Below are positions 6,088 to 11,937 of a DNA stretch of 11,937 nucleotides, one piece after another. A model generated the notes under the pieces. The model saw only the letters and a list, made by a program, of their open reading frames with translations. It made no database searches and was not told the origin of the DNA. How positions within the stretch are numbered: position 1 is the stretch's first letter; each line of letters opens with the position of its first letter. This DNA is from an uncultured Bacillota bacterium (GTDB taxonomy: Bacteria; Bacillota; Clostridia; Peptostreptococcales; Anaerovoracaceae), in the NCBI GenBank assembly GCA_946631075.1, contig CAMOZS010000037.1, positions 1 through 11,937 on the forward strand, given 5' to 3'. Made by a program: the position numbers and the translations under genes.

Positions 6088-7404
6088 CTATTCGCTGAAG
6101 GCGTCGTAGATGGCCCGGATGGCCGGGCGGAAGTCCGCGGCGTCCACGCCGACGATGACATTGATCTCGCTGAATCCTTGGTTGAGCATCCGGATATTGA
6201 TCCCCTGAGCCGACAGGGCGGTGGTGATCCGGGAGGCGACGCCGACGGTCCGGCTCAGGCCCAGTCCGACCACCGCGATCAGGGCGATATCCTCGATGAC
6301 AGAGATGTCGTCCGGATGGAGCTGCTGCTCAAAGGCGCTGATGACTTCCTCCAGCTGGTCTTCGATGGCTTCCTTCTCGATGACCACGGAGAAGGAGTCG
6401 ATGCCGGTGGGGATGTGGTCGAAGCTGATCCGCAGATCCTCCAGGATGGCCAGGGCCCGGCGGACGAATCCGATCTCGCTGTTCATCATGCTCTTGTAAA
6501 TGTTGATGACCGTGAAGGGCTGCTTGCCGGCGATGCCGGACAGGATCCTCCGGTTGTCATAGGTGGACTCGGTGGTGATGATGGTGCCGGGATCCTCCGG
6601 GGCGTTGGTGTTGCGGATGTTGATGGGGATGCCGGCCTGGCGGACCGGGAAGACGGCCTCCTCGTGGAGGACGCTTGCGCCCATGTAGGACAGTTCCCGC
6701 AGCTCCATATAGGAAATGTATTCGATCGGTCTTGGATCATCGACGATCCGGGGGTCGGCCATCAGAAGGCCGGACACATCCGTCCAGTTCTCATAGATAG
6801 AGGACCCGGCCGCCCGGGCGACCAGGGAGCCGGTCACATCAGAGCCGCCCCGGGACAGGATGCACACCTCGCCCGTATCCTGATAGCTTCCGTAGAATCC
6901 GGGGAGGACGGCCCGCTCGTGTTTGGCCAGTTCGGCGGACAGGGCCTGGTTGGTCTCCTCCGCCAGGAGCCTGCCTTTGCTGTTGAAGAGAATGAGATCC
7001 TGTGTATCGACAAAGTCGTAGCCCAGATAGGCGGCGACCAGGATGGCAGACAGGAATTCCCCCCGGCTCACGATATAGTCTTCGGTGCAGCCTTCCTGAA
7101 GGGCCATGTGGATGGTCTCGAACCGGCTGTCCAGGTCCACGTCGATGCCCAGATTGTACTGGATGGCCCGGTAGCGGTCCATGACCACATGGAAAAGCTG
7201 TTCATAGGGGATATTGCGGTCCGCCTGGGCCTTGCAGAGAAAGAGGAGGTCGGTGATCTTGTTGTCGTCCGCGAACCGTTTTCCCGGCGCGGACACGACC
7301 ACGTACCGTCTTTCGGGGTCTGCTTCGATGATGTTTTTGATCTTCTGCAGCTGGATCCCGTCCGCAACGGAGGATCCGCCGAATTTTACTGTTTTGCTGT
7401 TCAT
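6088..7404 (-). CDS. lysC: Aspartokinase with C-terminal ACT domains
   Basis: This enzyme phosphorylates L-aspartate with ATP, the first step towards lysine, threonine and methionine, and towards diaminopimelate for the cell wall. The 438-residue length fits the monofunctional class with two ACT domains. Kinase motifs include KFGGSSVAD (7-15), RGE (114-116), LPGFYG (167-172), SRGGSDVTGS (184-193) and NWTDVSG...MADPRIV (206-221). The regulatory part has ACT repeats at about 297-365 and 373-436, the latter with 'MLNQGFSEINVIVGV', where feedback amino acids usually bind. There is no homoserine dehydrogenase domain. ATG 7404-7402 has AGAGGT just upstream. The predicted leader is about 27 nt, too short for a lysine riboswitch, so control by ACT feedback is more likely. 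It is divergent from the hybrid kinase and upstream of brnQ. Which end product inhibits it cannot be told. Confidence 0.94.
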   Translation of the reverse strand: MNSKTVKFGGSSVADGIQLQKIKNIIEADPERRYVVVSAPGKRFADDNKITDLLFLCKAQADRNIPYEQLFHVVMDRYRAIQYNLGIDVDLDSRFETIHMALQEGCTEDYIVSRGEFLSAILVAAYLGYDFVDTQDLILFNSKGRLLAEETNQALSAELAKHERAVLPGFYGSYQDTGEVCILSRGGSDVTGSLVARAAGSSIYENWTDVSGLLMADPRIVDDPRPIEYISYMELRELSYMGASVLHEEAVFPVRQAGIPINIRNTNAPEDPGTIITTESTYDNRRILSGIAGKQPFTVINIYKSMMNSEIGFVRRALAILEDLRISFDHIPTGIDSFSVVIEKEAIEDQLEEVISAFEQQLHPDDISVIEDIALIAVVGLGLSRTVGVASRITTALSAQGINIRMLNQGFSEINVIVGVDAADFRPAIRAIYDAFSE

Positions 7405-7437
7405 TTCTACCTCTGATGTTCAAAAGAATTTTACAGG

Positions 7438-7446
7438 ATTATAACA
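7438..7446 (-). promoter_or_regulatory. Extended -10 promoter for lysC
   Basis: The minus strand reads TGTTATAAT, a TGn extension plus a perfect TATAAT. The -35 region 17 bp upstream (TTCCTC) is weak. Predicted start is about 7431, giving a leader of about 27 nt to the lysC ATG. Confidence 0.6.
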
Positions 7447-7507
7447 TGTACAGGACAGGGGAGGAAGCCCCTTCTTTCGATGCAGTCTTTTTGGATGTTG
7501 TGAATAG

Positions 7508-7516
7508 TGGTATAAT
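7508..7516 (+). promoter_or_regulatory. Extended -10 promoter for the hybrid kinase gene
   Basis: TGGTATAAT (7508-7516) is a TGn extension plus a perfect TATAAT; the -35 region (TTTTTG at 7488-7493, 17-bp spacer) is weak. Predicted start is near 7523, about 54 nt before the ATG at 7577. This box lies 64 bp from the divergent lysC -10 box. Confidence 0.6.
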
Positions 7517-7521
7517 CATGG

Positions 7522-7536
7522 CAAATCGATTATTTG
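7522..7536. promoter_or_regulatory. Dyad CAAAT-N5-ATTTG at the kinase transcription start
   Basis: A perfect 5-bp inverted repeat with a 5-bp centre overlaps the predicted +1 of the hybrid kinase promoter. The position suits an operator that blocks initiation. It is AT-rich and short, so the call is tentative. Confidence 0.3.
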
Positions 7537-7576
7537 TCTGTAACATTAGATGAAGATAAAAGGAGAAAAGCTCTAA

Positions 7577-10500
7577 ATGGAGATCAAACGGAAAAGGATC
7601 ACGATCGCCGCGGTGATCGGCGGGATCATAGTCATGGCCATCCTGATCCTGGGCACTTTGTGGATGGGTCAGAGCGCCAAGAGAGATTCGGAAACAGCTG
7701 TCCGTTCGGTAAGCATGATGTATCTGGATGAGCTGGCGGGCCGGCGGGAACAGGTCGTTGCCGCTAATCTCAACGAGAAGGTAAGCGAGATCCAGACTGC
7801 TCTGAAGCTCATAACCGCGGAGGACCTGAGAGACGCTGAACATCTGCAGGCCTATCAGATGAGGGTCAAGGAGCTCTTCAATCTGGAGCGGTTCGCTTTC
7901 GTCGGCGACGATGACCTGGTCTATACATCGAAGGGGCCCCGGGACGAGATCGATCAGTATGACATCGATTTCAAAGGCCTGGATGGGCCGGAGATCACCG
8001 TGAAAGATCCGGAAGCCCCGGATAAGAAAGTTCTGATCGCCATCCCCGCCGAGATCGATTATTCGGGAAGGCAGCTGATCGCCTGCTTCATACAGATCGA
8101 TATGAAGGAAATGCTGGCCGGTGTTTCCATGGATCCCCAGAAGAACGGGGCTACCTTCTGCAACATCTACACCCATGAAGGCATCGCCCTGAGCGATACG
8201 GTCCTGGGAGGACTGGCTGTTGAGGATAACCTTCTTGAGGCCATGAAGATCGCCGTATTCGAGAAGGAGTATTCCTATGACAGCTTCCTCAGGGATTTTA
8301 CCGAGGGGAACCGGGGTGAAGTGAGCTTCACCTACAATGATATCCGTGAGACCCTGTCCTATGTGCCGGTGGAAGGCACCGACTGGATGCTGACCTATCT
8401 GATCCGGGAGAGCGTGATCAGTGACAACATCGGTTCCGTCTCGGACGGGATCATCTTCAGGAGCATCGTCCAGTCCATCCTGACCGTACTGATCCTGCTG
8501 GGGATCTTCGCGGTCATCATCCAGCAGACCCGCCGCAATGCCAGACTGCTTCTGGAGAAAGAGACGGCGGAGGCCGAAAGCCGGGTCAAGCAGGAGGAAA
8601 TGGAGGAGAGGATCCGTCTGCAGGACGAGCTGCTGGCACAGAAGGAGCAGCAGGAGGAGCAGACGCGAATGATCACTGCGCTTTCCTCCGACTACTGGAG
8701 CGTTTATTATCTGGATCTGGATCATGACAGGGGCGTGTGCTATCAGGCCCATGAGGATCTGGACGAAGGATTCAAAGTCGGCGACCACTTCCCCTATCTG
8801 GAGTCGGTCACAGAATATGCCAAATCATATATCAATGAAGAATACCTGGAAGACTTCCTGGCCTTCGTCCAGCCGGACAACGTCAAAGCCCTCCTGCATG
8901 AGCGGCGTGTTATCGCCTATCGCTACCTGGTCCACCGCCATGACAAGGACACCTGGGAGGAGGTACGCTTCGCGGGCGTGCGCCACCCGGGAGAGCGTGA
9001 TGACGGTCAGGTGCACCAGGTCGGAGCCTGCTTCGTGGACGTGGATGTGGAGGCAAGGAAGAGCATGGAAGAAAGCCAGGCTTTGCAGGATGCTCTGGCA
9101 GCGGCCGAGACGGCCAACAAGGCCAAGACCGTCTTCCTGTCCAACATGAGCCACGAGATCCGCACGCCGATGAACGCCATCATCGGACTGGACAGTCTCG
9201 CCATGAATGATTCCGGCTTATCGGAACAGACCAGGGACTATCTGGAGAAGATCGGGACCTCCGCTCACCACCTGCTGGATATCATCAACGATATCCTGGA
9301 TATGTCCAGGATCGAATCGGGCCGGATGACCATCAAGAATGAAGAATTCTCCTTCTCCAGGATGCTGGAGCAGGTCAACACCATCATCAGCGGCCAGTGC
9401 AGGGACAAGGGCCTTCACTACGACTGCCGGACCAGGGGACAGATCGACGAATTCTATATCGGTGACGACATGAAGCTCCGTCAGGTCCTGATCAATATCC
9501 TGGGCAATGCCGTCAAGTTCACTCCGGAGGGCGGAAAGGTCACCTTCGATATCGAGGACGCGGCCAGGATGGACCGGAAGGCGACCCTGCGCTTTACCAT
9601 CAGCGATACGGGGATCGGCATGAGCAAGGATTATCTGCCCAGGCTCTTCGACGCATTCACGCAGGAGGAGACCACTGCCGCAAGCAAGTACGGGAGCACG
9701 GGCCTGGGCATGCCCATCACCAAGAGCATCGTAGAGCTGATGAACGGTCATATCGAAGTCGAGAGCGAGAAGGGTCAGGGCACGACCTTCACCGTGACGG
9801 TGACCCTGGGTCAGTCCGATCACGTTGCTTCGGGCCCGGACGCCGATGACATGGAACTGCGGCCCCATGAAATGAGCGTGCTGGTGATCGACGATGACCG
9901 TATCGCCTGCGAACACGCCCAGCTGATCATGGAACAGGTCGGCGTCAGCTGCGAGACGGTGCTGACGGGAAGAGACGCTGTCGAAATGGTCAGGATGCGC
10001 CATGCCCGCAGAGAAGACTACAACCTGATCATCGTGGACTGGAAGATGCCGGAGATGGATGGCATCGAGACGACCAGACAGATCCGCTCGATCGTAGGCG
10101 AACATACGCCCATCATCATCCTGACCTCCTACAACTGGGAGGATATCGAAGACGAGGCCCGGGAAGCCGGGGTGGACACCTTTGCCGCCAAGCCTCTCTT
10201 CGCCGGCACGGTGATGGATGAGTTCCGCGAAGCCTTCAAGAAGAAAAAGGCCAGTCTGATCAGAGAGACGGTCGATCTCAAGGGCCGCCGCGTCCTCCTG
10301 GCTGAGGATGTGGAAGTGAACGCGGAGATCATGATGATGGTCCTGAGCATGCGGGAGATGGAAGTCGAGCACGCGGAGAACGGCAGGGTCGCGGTGGATA
10401 TGTTCCGGGCCTCTGAGCCGGGATACTATGACGCGGTACTCATGGACCTGCGCATGCCGGAGATGGACGGCCTGGAAGCGACCCGGGCCATCCGTAAGAT

Positions 10501-10663
10501 GGACCGGGAGGACGCCGGACAGATTCCTGTCATCGCGCTGACAGCCAACGCCTTTGATGAAGACGTTCAGCGCAGCATGCAGGCGGGAATGAACGCCCAC
10601 CTTTCCAAACCTGTGGAACCGGATGTCCTGTTCGAGACCCTGGAAAACCTGATCAAAGCATAG
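7577..10663 (+). CDS. Membrane-bound hybrid sensor histidine kinase with two receiver domains
   Basis: This 1028-residue protein starts with a membrane helix (about 9-30), an extracellular sensor region of about 260 residues that looks Cache-like, and a second helix (about 296-316). A coiled coil (about 322-365) leads to a PAS-like region (about 367-490). The kinase core has the H-box LSNMSHEIRTPMNA with phospho-acceptor His526, N-box Asn644 in ILGNAVKF, G1 DTGIGM (677-682) and G2 GSTGLGM (706-712). Receiver 1 (about 766-885) has acidic residues 772-774, Asp821 and Lys872. Receiver 2 (about 905-1026) has Glu910-Asp911, Asp957, Thr989 and Lys1011. Both receivers look active. No HPt or output domain is present, so phosphate must pass to a partner elsewhere or the effect is through protein contact. 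ATG 7577 has AGGAGA about 10 nt upstream. The ligand is unknown. The next gene follows after 32 nt. Confidence 0.94.
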   Translation: MEIKRKRITIAAVIGGIIVMAILILGTLWMGQSAKRDSETAVRSVSMMYLDELAGRREQVVAANLNEKVSEIQTALKLITAEDLRDAEHLQAYQMRVKELFNLERFAFVGDDDLVYTSKGPRDEIDQYDIDFKGLDGPEITVKDPEAPDKKVLIAIPAEIDYSGRQLIACFIQIDMKEMLAGVSMDPQKNGATFCNIYTHEGIALSDTVLGGLAVEDNLLEAMKIAVFEKEYSYDSFLRDFTEGNRGEVSFTYNDIRETLSYVPVEGTDWMLTYLIRESVISDNIGSVSDGIIFRSIVQSILTVLILLGIFAVIIQQTRRNARLLLEKETAEAESRVKQEEMEERIRLQDELLAQKEQQEEQTRMITALSSDYWSVYYLDLDHDRGVCYQAHEDLDEGFKVGDHFPYLESVTEYAKSYINEEYLEDFLAFVQPDNVKALLHERRVIAYRYLVHRHDKDTWEEVRFAGVRHPGERDDGQVHQVGACFVDVDVEARKSMEESQALQDALAAAETANKAKTVFLSNMSHEIRTPMNAIIGLDSLAMNDSGLSEQTRDYLEKIGTSAHHLLDIINDILDMSRIESGRMTIKNEEFSFSRMLEQVNTIISGQCRDKGLHYDCRTRGQIDEFYIGDDMKLRQVLINILGNAVKFTPEGGKVTFDIEDAARMDRKATLRFTISDTGIGMSKDYLPRLFDAFTQEETTAASKYGSTGLGMPITKSIVELMNGHIEVESEKGQGTTFTVTVTLGQSDHVASGPDADDMELRPHEMSVLVIDDDRIACEHAQLIMEQVGVSCETVLTGRDAVEMVRMRHARREDYNLIIVDWKMPEMDGIETTRQIRSIVGEHTPIIILTSYNWEDIEDEAREAGVDTFAAKPLFAGTVMDEFREAFKKKKASLIRETVDLKGRRVLLAEDVEVNAEIMMMVLSMREMEVEHAENGRVAVDMFRASEPGYYDAVLMDLRMPEMDGLEATRAIRKMDREDAGQIPVIALTANAFDEDVQRSMQAGMNAHLSKPVEPDVLFETLENLIKA

Positions 10664-10695
10664 CGGCGCCCGGCCCTGAAGAGAAAGGCAGTAAG

Positions 10696-11619
10696 ATGAA
10701 GAAAGGAAACAGATCATCCGCGGCCGGCATGAAACTGACCTGGAGCACCCATGAATCGCTGAGCCTGCGCTCGGAGAAGATCGATGAATTCCTGACCAGG
10801 AAGATCCCGGGCCGGGACGAGGATTATGCAAAGGCTGTGGATTTCTTCAAAAAAATACGGCTCATGATGGATGACAGCAACTGGATCATCACCCCCCGCA
10901 GGGCCGAATACCGGTCCCTTAACCGGACAGGGGGAACCATCCGGTCCATACAGGCCACCGTCGATTTCTTCGCCGATGATAACCTCTTTCATGTGGCGGA
11001 TATCAAGAGGACCCTCATCGAAGCGGATGCCCAGTTCGAATTCCGGGAGGACATCCTCAAAAAAGTGTATGAAGTGGCAGGGGTGGTCAGAGACGAGTAT
11101 GGCCAGCCTTTGCGCCTGAAGACGACGCCCCGGCTCCGCTGCGGATTCCGGGAGTATACGGTGGAGATCTCCGATAAGCACCGGATGTTCGGCAATGAAT
11201 ATGTGCGGGCTGTGGCGGGGATCATCCCCATGCGGGAGGAAAACACAGAACTTGAAGAGTTGGCCGCCGGCGCCGCCGGACTTCCAGCAGAGCTCAGGGC
11301 TCAGGCGGACCGGATCCTCGACGGCATCAGCCGCCTCGAGGGATCCTTCCGGGAGGACGGGGCCAAGGCAGCCCGGATCGATAGCTTCGTCAGCAGCTAT
11401 ATCCCGACGGTGACCCGGGCCATAGCCAATTACTGTGACCATCCGGACCAGGCTAAGGAAGCGGCCCTCCGCCACACCTTCGAGGTCATGATCATCTCCA
11501 TAAACAATCTGTCCAGGTCAGTCTCGGGAAGCGAGGATGACGCCGCGTCCATCGAGCAGAAGATCCTGGAGCAGCAGCTGATCAGGGAAGGACTCTACAG
11601 TCCCTTCGAAAGCCTCTGA
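10696..11619 (+). CDS. Cytosolic helical protein, weakly XpaC-like, unknown function
   Basis: I cannot assign this 307-residue protein with confidence. It is charged and soluble, with no signal peptide or membrane segment. Residues about 25-130 are mixed ('FFKKIRLMMDDSNWIITP', 'TVDFFADDNLFHVADIKR'); 183-300 is largely helical. The C-terminal region 'IDSFVSSYIPTVTRAIANY' (228-246), with a tail ending in 'ILEQQLIREGL', resembles the Y-[LI]-P-T-x-x-x-x-[LI] segment and C-terminal helix of the XpaC/'5-bromo-4-chloroindolyl phosphate hydrolysis' family, but the N-terminal half does not obviously match. ATG 10696 has only a weak AAAGG upstream; ATG 10729 is an alternative. It lies 32 nt after the hybrid kinase stop, so the two are probably co-transcribed and this may be a partner or target. 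It converges on the sigma-54 activator gene 27 nt away. Confidence 0.75.
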   Translation: MKKGNRSSAAGMKLTWSTHESLSLRSEKIDEFLTRKIPGRDEDYAKAVDFFKKIRLMMDDSNWIITPRRAEYRSLNRTGGTIRSIQATVDFFADDNLFHVADIKRTLIEADAQFEFREDILKKVYEVAGVVRDEYGQPLRLKTTPRLRCGFREYTVEISDKHRMFGNEYVRAVAGIIPMREENTELEELAAGAAGLPAELRAQADRILDGISRLEGSFREDGAKAARIDSFVSSYIPTVTRAIANYCDHPDQAKEAALRHTFEVMIISINNLSRSVSGSEDDAASIEQKILEQQLIREGLYSPFESL

Positions 11620-11646
11620 GAAGCGGGACTGCCAAACAATTCAATA

Positions 11647-11937
11647 TCATTTGGACTTAGTCAGCCGGTTGATCCTGCGGTAAAGGGACGACCGGCTGAT
11701 TCCTAATTTACGGGCCAGTTCCTCCTTGGTGAGCCGGCCCTCCTCGACCTCTCTCAGCTGCTGGATGAGAACGTAGTTCTCGTAGTTTTCGATGTTCTGC
11801 TTAAGGCCCGAGTCGCTTCCCAGGGAAAGATCCGGATGGGCCTTCTTGAGATAGGGAGGCAGGTCGCTGACCCGGATCATATTGGTCTGGGCCATGTTGA
11901 CGCTGTACTCGATCACGTTCTCCAGCTCCCGGACATT
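11647..11937 (-). CDS. Sigma-54-dependent transcriptional activator, C-terminal part (cut by window edge)
   Basis: The visible 96 residues begin NVRELENVIEYSVN, the signature end of the AAA+ sigma-54 interaction domain in NtrC/RocR-type enhancer-binding proteins. A linker of about 45 residues follows, then a Fis-type helix-turn-helix (TKEELARKLGISRSSLYRRI) near the C-terminus. Such proteins bind upstream of -24/-12 promoters and use ATP to open SigL/RpoN holoenzyme complexes. The N-terminal sensory domain and the nucleotide-binding motifs lie beyond the window, so signal and class cannot be given. The stop is TGA at 11649-11647. I saw no convincing -24/-12 promoter in this window, so its target is not evident here. 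No terminator is visible in the 27 nt between it and the converging gene. Confidence 0.88.
   Translation of the reverse strand, partial: NVRELENVIEYSVNMAQTNMIRVSDLPPYLKKAHPDLSLGSDSGLKQNIENYENYVLIQQLREVEEGRLTKEELARKLGISRSSLYRRINRLTKSK

Noticed and set aside
6178..7416. Plus-strand open frame (412 codons) opposite the aspartokinase gene
   Set aside because: It is the antisense image of lysC, with skewed Asp/Gly/Val composition and no domain.
7405..7440. Possible lysine riboswitch upstream of lysC
   Set aside because: The predicted leader is only about 27 nt, and the whole 172-bp divergent region shows no lysine-riboswitch-like arrangement on the lysC strand.
7458..7471. GGGG-N6-CCCC inverted repeat in the divergent promoter region
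   Set aside because: The 4-bp arms are too short to separate from chance, no T-run of terminator quality follows directly, and it lies upstream of the kinase promoter where a terminator would have no gene to serve.
7550..7576. Eight-codon upstream frame (MKIKGEKL) ending directly before the hybrid kinase ATG
   Set aside because: It has no ribosome binding site of its own, and the kinase Shine-Dalgarno lies inside it. Most likely chance.
9218..10831. Long minus-strand open frame (537 codons) opposite the hybrid kinase
   Set aside because: It mirrors the kinase and receiver coding sequence, has a His- and Asp-rich composition typical of antisense shadows, and crosses into the next gene.

Overview
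The window looks like chromosomal DNA of an anaerobic Bacillota (Clostridia-type) bacterium. It is moderately GC-rich, has strong AGGAGG-type ribosome binding sites and SigA-like promoters, and carries a lipoprotein solute-binding protein of Gram-positive style, a BrnQ carrier, and the tail of a sigma-54-dependent activator with a Fis-type helix-turn-helix. The species cannot be named from the sequence. There is no insertion sequence, CRISPR array, tRNA or rRNA.

Left part (1-4555, plus strand). The last 32 codons of an unidentified gene end at 100. A regulatory region (101-259) precedes a four-gene cassette: a UroD-fold, zinc-site protein resembling corrinoid-dependent methyltransferases (260-1291), then a complete NitT/TauT-type ABC importer made of lipoprotein (1320-2438), ATPase (2465-3235) and permease (3238-4170). 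The spacing is operon-like. The likely reading is import of a small solute, possibly methylated or a cofactor, coupled to methyl transfer inside the cell; the substrate cannot be read from the sequence. A short conserved-looking protein of unknown function (4256-4525) follows. It may have its own promoter and a nearly leaderless message. A strong rho-independent terminator closes the block.

Middle (4532-7404, minus strand). An aspartokinase gene (lysC) is followed by a branched-chain amino acid carrier gene (brnQ). Between them a 15-bp inverted repeat places the brnQ ribosome binding site in a hairpin, and an extended -10 promoter sits mainly in the hairpin loop. Downstream of brnQ is a short remnant of a GMC-type oxidoreductase C-terminus. 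Its last codons form part of the opposite-strand terminator.

Right part (7405-11937). A 172-bp divergent region carries back-to-back extended -10 promoters with perfect TATAAT boxes. It drives lysC leftwards and a large membrane-bound hybrid histidine kinase (Cache-like sensor, PAS-like region, kinase core, two receivers) rightwards. The kinase is followed after 32 nt by a cytosolic helical protein with weak resemblance to the XpaC family. Converging on it from the right is the C-terminal part of a sigma-54 activator cut by the window edge.

No single feature is clearly an undescribed system. The most interesting items are the methyltransferase-like/ABC cassette, the brnQ hairpin-promoter arrangement, the GMC remnant overlapping a terminator, and the kinase-partner gene pair.
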